Shown here piece by piece: positions 1 to 11,683 of a stretch of DNA of 64,000 bases. Every line of letters begins with the position of its first letter. The first letter of the stretch is position 1. The notes under the pieces were generated by a model. The model saw nothing but the letters and a program-made list of their open reading frames with translations. It was not told the DNA's origin and ran no database searches. Source of the stretch: Caenorhabditis elegans (Eukaryota; Nematoda; Chromadorea; Rhabditida; Rhabditidae); NCBI RefSeq assembly GCF_000002985.6, contig NC_003283.11, positions 10,106,001 through 10,170,000 on the forward strand, in the 5' to 3' direction. A program made the position numbers and the translations under genes.

Positions 1-1513
1 GATATAAAATGTCATTGAAAAGTGAGTCTAGTAATTTTTTTCATTTTTAAATTTTTTTTAGAAGCAATGGCCGAGTCTTCAGAATGGAATAAAATCTTTC
101 CAATAAAATACTGGTACGGAGGTTTAAAAAACTACAAATGTTGGAAAGAAGTGGATCGTCATCTAGTTTACAGTCTATGTGGAGAAGCAACTGCATGTAA
201 GCTATAATTCAATTCAATAACTTTATAATGAATTTCAGTTGAAATAAACTACGAAGAGGCACGTCTCGCCGATTGTTTAGAAAATGCGACACAACGTCCA
301 TCTGATTGCTTCAGTTTGTATGTTCAAAACTTGGAGGTTTGTTTTATAAAATAAGTTTAATTCAATCTAAAGTTCGTCAACTATTTTAAAGCGAGACCAA
401 TTGAATTTAACTTTCAATATTTCAGAAAACAACCAATAGAAGCAATACTTCGAAGGATTGCTTGAGATACTTCAATTTTATGATGACTTATCTTTCTAAT
501 TCCTCAAAATCCTCTTTTGGTAAGGATTTATCGGAATAATTAAATGTGAGAAATATATACAGATTATGCTATCAAGTTTGTCTCAATAACTGATTCCCAT
601 CGATTGGAGCAATAAATGTGTGCTTTTCTAGACATAATCATTGCAAGCAGCACTCAACGACACAAAGTTGTGGGGAATGGTTGATTGATTGTTTGGCACG
701 AAGCAATATTGTTTCTCCAGATTGTATCGAAAAAATGTTCCCGAAGAAAACAAGTTGGATGGAACTATTGAAACTTTTTGGGAATCGGAGTTTTTGCATT
801 TTTATTTTATTTAGCACGACTATTACTGAAGAGTTTGCTCGAATATATTGGAAATTGGACAACGGGAAAACTATTTATTTATTTAGTAAGTGGCTATTTG
901 CTTTCAATTGAAATATTTTGATATTCAGTCTAAAACTATTGACCGTGCAACTGGCTATTTGAACGAAAAACGCGTTAAAGCAAACGCATCAGTTGAAAAA
1001 GAAAAATTCAGTGAGAAGGAGACTAAAAATGAATGCAAACGAACAAATACGGATTCTCGTGTAAATGAATCCGTTGATGATATAAAACATGAATGGACTC
1101 GACTCGATCAGCCAATCAGCCGATCAGTTGATCAGCCGCCAATCGACACAATACCAAACAACAACGAGAATGAGATACTACCAGACACCTCAAATGTTCA
1201 GGACAATGAGATTGAGAACAATCCAAAACCTGATAATGAGAAACTCATAAAAGATGATCTTTCTGCAGAAAATATCAAAAAAAAAATAAATTTTGGCCTA
1301 GTTTTTTTAAATGCTAAAATCTTTTTTGGGCATGATTTTGGCTTTATTCAAATTATCACGTTATTGGATCAAGAAAATTTTTTTGTGTTGCATTTGTTTT
1401 GTTTTTATCATAATATTAAGTATTTCTTTTATTACATAATTTTTATGTTACTTTTTTCGTTTAATTTAAATTATAATCAAATAAATCTGGAAAATAAGTA
1501 CAATATTTTTTAG
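1..1513 (+). CDS. DUF19-like Cys-rich membrane protein, 5'-partial, possibly broken
   Basis: This is the tandem paralogue of the next gene, truncated by the window edge. Exons read as 1-21, 62-196, 239-336, 426-519, 563-575 and 632-885. Shared landmarks are WYGGLKNYKCWKEVDRH in the second exon, a Cys pair in the third, and CGEWLIDCLARSN near residue 10 of the sixth. This pattern resembles the DUF19 (T20D4.11-like) extracellular domain of nematodes; its function is unknown. Two oddities stand out. The linker exon of the paralogue (about 40 residues) is reduced to a 13-nt exon. Joining the good donor at 885/886 to the acceptor at 928/929 is out of phase with the long Asn/Glu/Asp-rich frame ending at 1513 and gives an immediate stop. 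So the product may end near 931, or the gene may be decaying. A membrane segment could sit near 780-835. The family call rests on the Cys/Trp pattern only. Confidence 0.6.
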
Positions 1514-1788
1514 AGTGTGAACTGAAAATTGTCCAGAAGGCTTTTTTGTATATATTTCAAACACTCCATTTCAGACGCAGACAATAAAAGGTAAAACATT
1601 TAACTGATAAATCGATTCACTCTTTCAGAAACGTACATTCGGTATTGATTATGAGAATAACTACCTGAAGTCTACTATTCTTATATTTGATAATCTCCCA
1701 GTAATTTTTTTCATTAACAGTTTCAAAACAAAACACGAAAAAAATCTTCTGCAGAACTTTCTTCATCGAGCGGAAATTCAACACAATA

Positions 1789-3898
1789 ATGCAAAACTAT
1801 GTTTTACAACTTCTTCTCGGTAAGTTTTCCAAAACATATTTAATTTGGAAAATCAGTGTTTTACTTCAGTGTTTGCATTTTTCATCATTATAAAATCATC
1901 TGGAATACACGGTGATTTGAAAGAACTTAGAGTATGGTGCTGGGAGGATTATGTGCAGGTTAAATTGTGTATCTCAAAATATGAAAAATGTTTAATGTCA
2001 AAAACATTTGGATGCGTTGAAGAATTTGCAAGTTGTACAAATGTAAGTGTTTTTTGAGTAGGATCTTATGACTTTTTACTCTCAAAATTTCAAAATTAGT
2101 TCAGGAAAAGGAGCGAGAAGTTCAATCTATTCTTTGTGATAAATTTCTACAAAATGTAACAGAATCGGTTAGGCAAAACGAACCTGAATACAGAAATGAA
2201 CTGAAAAAGAAAAGCGAATTGAATGCAACAAACGTCAATCCTGAAGTTTGTAATGTTTCAATTTTAAACATTCAAGATGCTTCTGCAAATCAGCTTCCAT
2301 TACATTTATTTCAATTTTGTCATTGCTCCAAACAATTGGAAAATATTCAAGAATATAAAATGATACTAGAAAGTAAACTATATTTGCATCAATCTAAGAA
2401 ATTAAACTGAATCTGATTAATTTCAGATGCGGTTGCAGACTCCACAGAATTGAATAACCTTGCACCCATAAAATCATGGTATGGTGGATTCAAAAACTTT
2501 AGATGTTGGAAAGAAGTTGACCGTCATTTTGCATTCAATCTTTGCGGAAAAATTTCAGCTTGTGAGTTCACGTGAAAGCCTCAAAAATAGTTCAGAATTT
2601 TCAGTTAAAATAAATTATGAATGGGCTAGATACGCAGATTGTCTTGAGAAATCTAAACAACTTAATTGCGATACAATTTTCTATGATGAGTTGGAGGTAT
2701 ATTTGATGAACTGAATTTAATTTAATGAGATTTTTAATTTTTTCAAACTAAAACTCTTTGCACATTGAAACTTGTGTGAATATTATAGACAATCGCTGAA
2801 AAAAGTGAAACTCGCTTGAACTGTCTCAATTATTACAAAATGGTGCAAAAATATCTTCCAAAAAACGCACTATTATTCGGTAAGAAACTTCATAATGAAC
2901 ACAATTCTTAATGTAAACTTTTAGAATATAAAACCATTGATTTCATGACTAGTGGTGATTTTTACAACATGAAGTTTGAAGATGATAAATTATATATTAT
3001 CAGTAATGCAGATGATGTTACAAGGAGAAAATGTTTTCCCGTTAAAAGTAACTAAAACATTTGATTGACTCGAATATTTATATAAAATTATTTTCAGGAG
3101 CTATAAGTGTATGTCGTCATACCTACAACTATTGTGAACAAAACAATTTGAGCAAATGTGGAGAGTGGATCATCGATTGTTTAGTTGAAAGTAACAACGT
3201 GGCACCGGAGTGCATCGAAATTCATATACCTTCTAATAATTTCCTATTACCTTTTCTGTTATTATGTGGATTCGCTATTCTTGGATATATTTGTTGCTGC
3301 TCAAATCGGATCTGGAGATTACTGATCAAACTATGTGTTTGTTTGGTGAGTGAAAAATTAGAAAAACGTGTTGGGAGAGGTATCCTATACGAGTGTGTTT
3401 TTTAGGAATTTCTAGGTGTGCCGAACTTTGTTCACTGTATATGAACAAATATTTTTAGCAAATAGTTATTTTCAGGCTGAATTGTTTGATTCAATGAAAG
3501 TAAGAATTGACAAGAAGAGCGAGGAAGTTCGAATAATATCCATTCATAATAATATTGAAGAAAATCCGGTAGAAATAGAATTACTTCCCGAGCACAACAA
3601 TAATTACAACGGAGAACCTGAAAACAACAGTTCGAATACAAATAATGAAGTTAATGAGCTGTTAGAGGTTGTTCGTGATGAAATGAAGCCTAAATTACGG
3701 TCAAGTTTCATAAGAATGATCAAGTCATTCTGGAAAATGAATTTTTCTTTGTTGCGCCTTCTATTTTACTTTGCCATTAAATCTCGATGGTCAATTGTAT
3801 TTCTTATATTTTTCATTGCTTTCCCATTAATATGTATTTTTATCACACTTTATTTTTATTTTTACGTCATGCCTTATATTGGTTTAAAAAATGAATGA
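1789..3898 (+). CDS. DUF19-like Cys-rich secreted/membrane protein (527 aa)
   Basis: Nine exons: 1789-1819, 1870-2042, 2105-2372, 2427-2561, 2605-2696, 2789-2879, 2925-3047, 3098-3345, 3476-3898. The phase closes throughout. The protein starts with a signal peptide (MQNYVLQLLLVFAFFIII). Three Cys-rich blocks follow: WCWEDYVQVKLC..., CWKEVDRHFAFNLC... and VCRHTYNYCEQ...CGEWIIDCL. A hydrophobic segment LLPFLLLCGFAILGYICCC, an acidic Asn-rich linker, and a second long hydrophobic stretch before the C-terminus (IVFLIFFIAFPLICIF) complete it. The arrangement fits an extracellular DUF19-type domain tethered to a membrane. The family is nematode-specific with no known biochemical role. It is a tandem duplicate of the gene at the window start, with the same exon pattern. 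Confidence is high for the gene and moderate for the family name. Confidence 0.75.
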
Positions 3899-4035
3899 GC
3901 TAATTCTAAAATTTTAAAACAAAAAACAATTCTAAAAAATATGTATATAATCAACAGAAACCATAAAACAAAATGAAACTCAAAACCCGAATGAAAATAA
4001 ATAAAATGCAATTATATTAGAGTAAGTAATTCAAT

Positions 4036-6287
4036 TTACTGTTCCCTTAAACTATAATGTTCATACACGTATTTTGTTCTTCTTTTAACCGCATCTATCA
4101 GAGGTTTTTGATATTTTGCTGGATAATCTGTCCTACTCATTGGACCCATTGCAACAATTTCCTTGAGCCACGTTTTTCCCCAATTCCACATTTGAAGATC
4201 CCTGTAGTGCCGGATAATTCCTTCTTCTGGTGTCAACTCGTGAACATAAAATCCTGGAAATATCATAGTCGGACGATGGGTCCACATGGCGAAAACTTTT
4301 TCAGGCATAATTATGCATTTTACTGTATGTCCTGGAGGCCCGAAAACAGATGAATTGTGCCAACGCAGTGTGGGAGACCATTCGTCAATCTTAAAATTAA
4401 CGTTTTACTACTGGCGTAGTCTCAAAATTGGCAACATTATGAAAATGTTTTTCCAATTTTTTATTGAAAAATAATTTATTTACCTGTTTATCTCCTTCAT
4501 ATTTATCTGGCATGAATTCTGTTTTCATGATCCATTGTTGCCTGTATTGAACTCCAGCAATTTTAGGATCATTAACTTCTTTTAAATAATCGAGAATTGT
4601 TCCTGGATACTTTGTCATTAAAAGTCGTTCATCTATGTCCGAGAAGAGACTCCATTTGGATTCAAAACGACTTCGCAACGTACAATCCTAAAAAGTGATT
4701 GTTACGTTTTCGAAATTTTTAATATGGGGAATTTATGGTTAATGTGGAACCAGTTTTTTGCTGATGCAAAATCGAAGCTGTGACATTTTTCTATTTTTCT
4801 CAAAAACAACTATAACACCTTTTTTGGAAATAATTTTCGCGCATAAATGGTTTTTATCTGACATGTTCCAAAAGGTATGTTCTCTTTTAAAAAAAAAGAC
4901 TCACTCTAAAAGCAACCATCTGCCAATGCAACAATTCTCTATCATTTCTCTCCTGTAGATAAGTAACTTCTACTTCTCCCGTTCTCACATAATCATTCAA
5001 CATTGCACTGCTGTATTCATCAATGTGAAAAATATAAAAGTAAAAATGAGTCATTCCCTGAAAAAATACTATGGACATATAACAATTAATAGAAACGTTA
5101 ACCTGTAACTTATAGTGTTCAATAATTTCAGCAAGCAACAGCCATTTAGCCTCCTTTCCGTAGATAGGCGACATGCAGAAGGACAACTCTCGTTTGTACT
5201 CTGAAAAAACTTTTTTTTTTGACTGGAGTCTTGTTAAAGCTATTGAAATCAAATGTTCAAGAAAAAATGCGTTGTTTAACAAAATTGTACATAAAACTGC
5301 AAGATTGATAAGCGGTCTTGTGTACTCAAATTATCTTTTGTAAATATTAAAAGATGGAAAACTTCGTTCTCAGTGACGTTTCTTTTTCAAATTTAATTGG
5401 TAATATAAAAACTTAGAAAATGTGAAAAAAAAAATGTAAACTTCAGGTCTTCTCAATATTTTTTTCAATTTTAAAATATAAATTTGTCAACATATATTGA
5501 TTAGGAAACCAAAAAGGCTAATGTGACGTCAAAAATTATGAACGAAATAACATAAAATAAAATATTTCTCTAATATTTTGTCAAATTATTTAGATGGTCC
5601 AGGAAAATGTGAAAATACATTTTAAGTATTTACCAACCTCGCTGTGTTCTATCATGCAATTCAATTGGATATGTATAGTTATTGGTTGCTTGTGTACTGA
5701 CAGACACGCGTTTTGTTCCTTTTCTTTTTTGGCAATTCACTACAAACTCCGGAAAATTGTATGACTGAAATGACGGCAAAAGTTCAACTCCAGATTCATC
5801 GAAGTATCGGCAATATAGAATTGCTCTAAAATTAAAAGATTGGTTCAATTTTTCAGAAATTTCACGAACTTATATTTGCCCGGAGTTGTGATTGAAATGG
5901 AGTATTCCACATCAAATTCGTAGGCTCTGAGCATTGATACTTCTTCAATTTTCGGGGGTTGATCTTTTTTTATTTCTTCTTTCCATTTCCTTGTGTACCA
6001 TTCAAATCGATCCATTCTATCAATTTTATAGGTCGGTAGTTCTGAAATTTTATTGGAACGATAATAAAAATTACATACATATTTCCATTCATTGGAACCG
6101 AGTTTTTAAAAAAATAGGAAACTCCATATCACAAACCTTTTGGATTTAGTTCTACAGTAGTAGATATCACTTCTGAACCACTCTTCGATTGTAAACTGTT
6201 TGTTGGGGTAGAATTGAAACTGTACAGAATTACAATTGTAAACAAAAACACCGCAAAAAGGGAAATCTTAAAGCTTTTTGAATCCAT
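4036..6287 (-). CDS. Glycosyltransferase family 92 (DUF23) protein, 439 aa
   Basis: Seven exons on the minus strand: 6287-6137, 6041-5870, 5825-5638, 5200-5103, 5057-4905, 4687-4484, 4389-4036; the phase closes. The N-terminus (residues 1-25, MDSKSFKISLFAVFLFTIVI) is a signal anchor, so this is a type II Golgi membrane protein. GT92 hallmarks are KEAKWLLLAEIIEHYKLQG, then THFYFYI, then WSLFSDIDERL with the DxDE-type motif, and the C-terminal MWTHRP...FPGFYVH block. GT92 enzymes include a C. elegans galactosyltransferase acting on core fucose of N-glycans (GALT-1); many nematode paralogues are uncharacterised, so the substrate here is unknown. The length is normal for the family. The gene points away from the DUF19-like pair and is convergent with it (3' ends 137 bp apart). 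Confidence 0.88.
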
Positions 6288-8590
6288 CTGAAATTTGTAA
6301 CAATAGATTATAAAAGTACTAACTAAAAATGAAATGTTGCAAAGTTAAATTCAAGCGCGTAGAATCACAAAATCAATAAACTTTATTGCTGATTGTGAGA
6401 GCAAACACAGGAGTTCTAAAAATGGAAGAAAGTTTAGAATTAAGTTATATAATTTACAGGCAAAGATGTTGTAGTTCATACATGCCACAAACAAGGTTTT
6501 CCAATCTAGAAAGAAAATAAAAATGGCAGTCAACCTATTGTATTTCAGTTCTTGTTAAAATGACTCAAAAGAACTTTTAGAGCACAAAAGTATGATTCAC
6601 AGATTAATATTCTCAATATTTGGACAATATTTATTGTATGCAACTTAATTTTGAAGACAACTGTATTGGAAAAAAATCTGAACAAGTTTTCTGAATATAA
6701 AATCAAGTGTTGACTAAATGTTGCAAAAGTTTGTAAATTAAGTTGGTGGTCACTCTGTGCTACATTGCACTCTTTGCCTTTCTTTCATGACTCAGAAATT
6801 GTATATTGTCTGATTGATATTGCACCACAAAGTTTTGTTAATATTAACAATCATCTCACAACATGCTTTTGTTTTTATATTGTTTCTCTACTCGTTTATA
6901 TTGTATATAAGCCGTTTCCTCTGTGGGAGTAACCCTCTCGTTTACATGCATTATTTTGAGTTAAAGCTTTGGAATTATTAAATTAGATCAAAACCTGAAC
7001 ACAGAGGTTTATCAACTGAGAATGAAAAGTGTGAAGTGAATAAATTAAACTGCTCGGAGTTCAAAAATGAGATATGAATGAATCGATTGAAAAATGTAAA
7101 TGAACCAAAAGACGTCATAACAATGTAACCAAATAAAAAATCAAGGACAAAATGGTTGTACATTCAAAGGCTCAAGCAGTTTGAAATTATTAGAGAGGCA
7201 TGGAAACGCTATGAACCTAACTTACTAACAAAGGAAGCCTTTCAGCTCGCCCTCGGGCTTCCGAATGAAACCTATTATAATTGAAAGAGGACCTTAATAT
7301 AAGGCCACTCCAAAATTTTTGTAAGCTTTTCCACGTTTTTAAGTTCATGAATTTGAAAAAATCACGTTTAAAATATGATTTAAATGAACTTACTGCTGAT
7401 ACAATTGTCTTTTCTTGTTTGCAAATGTGCCAGGGAACAAGTGCGATGCGACTGTATCTCCGAAATTAGTTGAGAAAAATCAATCAAATCGAGGAAAATT
7501 TTCCACAAAAGATATCAGCCTACAACTGAACTTACGCTGGTTTTGATGCCAAAATACACGTCAACCTTCGTTTTTTATTTGAACTTTCAACAGAAAAATT
7601 CGATATTCTAAGCTGTGCAAAAGGCGCACAAAAAACATATATCCATAGTAGAATAAAATGGCATAGAAACGGAAACAAAAAAGCTTTAAACGAAAAACGA
7701 GGAAAAAGAAGATTGACTTTGCATATAATATACGGAAGAAAAAATATAATATTGTTTAGAATTCAGCTATTCAAAACAATTCTCACGGGCAGCTTGTGCT
7801 ATATTTTGATACAAAATTTATCATGAACATTTCTTTTTTGATATAGTTCTAAAAAACGTTGTACTATAGTTATATAATCGTAACAAAAAATTTCGTGGCC
7901 CTCGTACCCCTCGTTAAAATTGCAAAAATTGAAAACCCATGTTTTGATGATCCAAACGCTAGCAGTTGCAAAGCTGCTGTTTTTACAAGGTAATAAAATG
8001 TTGAAACATGCTGGTTTCACCGCAATAATTTTGTAGTAAAAAAGAAGAATAAAAACATTATCCGAAAAGACTTAGAGTTTGCAGTTTAGAAGTATATTAA
8101 ATAAATTGTTACCAAATGTATTAAATTTACAAACCGCAATCAATGAAACAACGATTGCGAAGAAGGCATACAACTTTCAAACTCTCACCGTTCCTTATCA
8201 GTTATTCAAAAATTTTTTGCAGTTTTCCATTAACTAAGGTTATCGTATGTATATTCGTATATAAACTTGTCAGGATTGTAAATTTTTCAAGTTTTCGCTT
8301 CCAAATTCTTTATTACGCAAAAATTCTAAATCATCACAAATTATATGTTCATTATTAATAAGTTCTCTAGTCATTTAAAAATTTTGACATTTATATTTTT
8401 CAGATTTTGATCGATGTGAAGTTATGTAAACTGAGCCAATATCTATATAAATCTAGAAAAGTTGTAAATTCTATGTGCTTTTATTGCTTGTATCGAGAAA
8501 ATCAGAACCGAACGCTTGTTCTGTTTTGTTGTTTTCCGTCATTTAATCCATTTGTCATTGTTTTTGTGGCGACACGACTTAGCGTCAAAT
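6288..8590. other. Intergenic, no gene recognised (2.3 kb)
   Basis: AT-rich sequence between the GT92 gene start and the small gene candidate at 8591. The open frames on both strands are short, lack plausible splice partners and have no protein-like composition. A TATATAAG string occurs near 6904-6911 on the plus strand but leads to no reading frame. The first several hundred bases presumably hold the GT92 promoter. Confidence 0.6.
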
Positions 8591-9267
8591 ATGGGTAAGG
8601 TCGGCTCGTCGAGAATCTCAGATTGGGTATTTGTATTTCAACCGTCGTTTTCTGTTGGCGCCCTCATTTCTGATCGATCTCTCACTTTGTTGCTCTCGGT
8701 CGATTATTTGTACGGTTTCGCGGCTTCCGCGCGGAGCAAAAGGGAGCGATACATTACACACACTTTTGAATAGACCCACAAAGTCCCCCGTGTGCTCCTC
8801 ACTGTGTCTGTCAGTTCGGTTAAGCACAGACAACGGCAACTGTCAGTTTCCTTTTTTTAAGCCATTATTCTGATTTGCTAATGTTGCTATGGCACAACTT
8901 GCTATCTGTGTTAAATGCACTTGTGTATACTGTAGAAAACATGGAAGAATATGAGGTAAAATATTGTTTATTGTACTTTAACTATATTTCAATATATATG
9001 TTCCAATTCCTATTCTGAAAACAAAAATAATATGGATTATTCAGTTTTAGTTATTTGACCGAACCATTGATAGTATGAATCTCTATTTTTAAATATGTTT
9101 AAACAATCCTATATGATTTTTTAAATTAAGCTGAATTAGTTTGGCTATAATCTGAATACTTTTAGAATGGTTTGCTGGATGACAGTTCGATCATCAATAC
9201 AACAATCAACGGTGACTCCAGAGTTCATCAACACAACGAGGGACCTGACGGTGAGATACGGAGATAG
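8591..9267 (+). CDS. Candidate small gene encoding a 41-aa acidic peptide
   Basis: Three tiny exons fit together in phase: 8591-8594 (ATGG before GTAAGG), 8936-8955 (after ...CTGTAG, before GTAAAA) and 9166-9267 (after TTTTAG), ending in TAG. The product is MENMEEYENGLLDD followed by a Ser/Thr/Asn/Gly-rich acidic tail ending GEIRR. There is no signal peptide and no recognised domain. The sequence around exon 1 and the first intron (about 8500-8880) is clearly more GC-rich than its surroundings, like a promoter or 5' UTR. An alternative donor (GGTGAGAT at 9250-9257) could extend the gene downstream. A second open frame (9167-9334, 55 codons) overlaps exon 3, so even the frame is not certain. 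This may instead be the remnant of a larger gene. Confidence 0.35.
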
Positions 9268-9550
9268 CCTTGGCAACGATGTTAGATGCCAATTGGCGCT
9301 GATCTTCGATAAAAATACAAACCCGTTTGAATAATATAAAAATATTTTGCATAATTTTTGAGTAGAATAGTTCAAAAAATCACAGTCATTATTCCGTCAT
9401 CTCTGAAAGTCGCCAAACAAAAATTTATTCAAAAGAAGAGAGAGAGAGAGATCTAGTGAAAGTTTCGTAGTTTACCCGTGTCACCAGTGTGTTTTGACTA
9501 ATGAGAAAATATGCAAAGGACATTTGAGATAAGAGTCGGGGAAAAAGGGA

Positions 9551-9558
9551 TATATAAG
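9551..9558 (+). promoter_or_regulatory. TATA box of the GH19 gene
   Basis: TATATAAG sits about 40 bases upstream of the GH19 start codon, preceded by an A/G-rich stretch. This is the usual position for a core promoter with a very short 5' leader. There is no obvious trans-splice acceptor between it and the ATG. Confidence 0.5.
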
Positions 9559-9595
9559 CAATAACTAGAATGAGATTTTAATTATATTCACTATC

Positions 9596-11212
9596 ATGAC
9601 TCGCATCAAAAGTGTCATTTTAACGGTTTTTCTCATTTTTGCACGTAAGATTCATTTAAATGTTTAAGCATTTCTAAACTCCTGAAGTTTTAAGATAACT
9701 CAATTGTGTCGGCTGTTGACTATGGAAATGCAAGTTCTTGTCCAAAAGCTGCCAAGTATGGAACAGGGCCTCCAGAATCATGCACTCAACCAACTGACCC
9801 AAACAATATGCCTGCTTCTGAATTAGAATCCTGGTTCACGAGAGAAATGTTTGAAGACCTATTCCCATTTGCCAATCTTGGATGGGGTCCTTCGAGTTGC
9901 TGGCCATATTCCTACGATGCTTTCAAAATTGCATCCAGATATTTTCCAGAATTTGGAACTTCGATCAATGTGAATAATACGGTAAGAAATTTGATGGAAT
10001 AGTTATGGATATTTCTGAAATAAGTAAAATAACTGCAGGTGTATACTGCGGATGAGAATAAGAAAAGAGACTTGGCGGCTTTCTTTGCCCACGCTGTTCA
10101 AGAAACTGGAGAGAACAACATTGCTCTATATGAGTAAGTGCATTTTTTGCTTTATTGTGTATTGTAAACTTTGAAAATAATCTTTTGGTCAAGTTAGAAC
10201 CTATAGGAAAAATCACATTTCCAGCACACTTTCCGATCAAGATGCTTCAAACTGTTTCTACCGTGGAGGATTTTATAACTGGTTTGAAGGAGGACCAACA
10301 AGTAGCTTTTTGGATCCTAAAACTCCTGGTTATACTCCAGCCGACGGAAATTCATGTGCATCTGCTGGTCTTTATTGTTCTGCTTCTGATCAAATAACTT
10401 ATTTCTATCCATGCTCAAATTCAACAATTTCAAATACTGCTGCTCCATATAAAGGATGTTATTTTGGACGTGGAGCCATACAAATTTCGTACAACTACAA
10501 CTACGGACAATTCCAAGATTGGTTGAGAACTGTAAATATTAAAGTTGATTTATTAAAAGAACCAAATCTTGTAATGACTAAAATGGATCCACCACTTGCC
10601 GTTCTGGCTTCTCTTTGGTTTTATATGACACCTCAACCACCCAAACCTGCAATGCATGATATTGTAATGGGAAACTGGAATAGTGGAGCAAAGAATGCAG
10701 CAGCTGGATATGATGGACCGATCTTTGGGCCAACTTCATTGATAATCAACAATGAATGTTCTGGAGAAGATCCAACAAATCCAGGAGGTCCAGGAGAATC
10801 TAGAAGAATCAAGGCATTCAAATGGTTTTGTGGTTACTTTGACACTCCAACAGGACCGGAGGCGACCCTCTCTTGTAAAAGTAAGTTCAGTTTCATTTTT
10901 AAATGAATAAGAAATTATATATTATATTAAAAAATTATCGAGTTAACATTTCCAGACATGCCTGTACCACTGGATCAAATTTTCTATAATCTGAGTTATC
11001 AGCCTGATTGGACATCCACCTGGAAAGATGTTCCATGCACTTGTGCACCAGCCAGTTATGGAGGTCTCATTTTCTATTATGATCCTGACTACTATCCATC
11101 TAGTTTTGCTGCTCAAAACGACTACAACCGTATTAAGTGTATTGCGAGTATCTATGCGAACCCATCCATGTATTCTATGGATAACAAGACTTCTCCATGC
11201 TTAAATTATTAA
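9596..11212 (+). CDS. GH19 chitinase-like secreted protein (447 aa)
   Basis: Five exons: 9596-9644, 9695-9981, 10039-10133, 10225-10880, 10956-11212, in phase. A signal peptide (MTRIKSVILTVFLIFA) leads into a domain of glycoside hydrolase family 19. Residues of note: WFTREMFEDLFPFANLG, AAFFAHAVQETGE (the Glu aligns with the general acid of GH19 enzymes, in the usual H/Q-E-T-G context), CFYRGGFYNWFEGGP, and the GH19 substrate-groove signature CYFGRGAIQISYNYNYGQF. Many Cys residues imply an exported, disulfide-bonded protein. GH19 enzymes hydrolyse chitin. In nematodes they could act on fungal walls, eggshell or cuticle; the role here is inferred, not shown. A TATA box lies just upstream. A truncated copy sits inverted at 38.5-39.2 kb. 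Confidence 0.85.
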
Positions 11213-11683
11213 CTCCATTTTGATTTATTCAGTTTCTTGAGATCATATCTGTTTCTATACATTCCAGATTCAACTTGTAGTATTATATACTTCTTGCGTA
11301 TATGTATTTATGTATGGCTAATGAAAAATGCATTCTTCATTGGATTACACAATTATTTTTAAAGTGGGCTCAAACGTACACTTGACCTGTAAATAAATAC
11401 TCCAAAAATGTAACGTGTATCATGTTCCGTATTCCAAATTTTATCAGCAGGACTTTCAAAAATATGATTTTGACTGCAATTATGAACCTGAAAAACAAAA
11501 AAACAAAAAAAAAACATTATGTTATTAATGATTTTGAAAAATACAACATTTATTATACTTTTTTGTTTGTATATTTTCTTCAGTGGTGCTTTGTAAAGTG
11601 GACTCAAGCGTCTAGATTATTTGTAATCGAATACCCGTTTATTGAAAATAATTCTCCGAAATGAATAAAAGAGTTATTATGAA
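11213..11683. other. Intergenic between GH19 and the iGluR-like gene
   Basis: About 470 bases holding the GH19 3' UTR and the promoter side of the next gene. No other gene is supported. An upstream exon of the channel gene could lie here, because its first ATG gives no signal peptide. Confidence 0.5.

Noticed and set aside
4397-4678. Extended exon of the GT92 gene reading through to 4397
   Set aside because: The frame simply runs into the intron. The GTAAAT donor at 4483 and the following exon restore the GT92 sequence.
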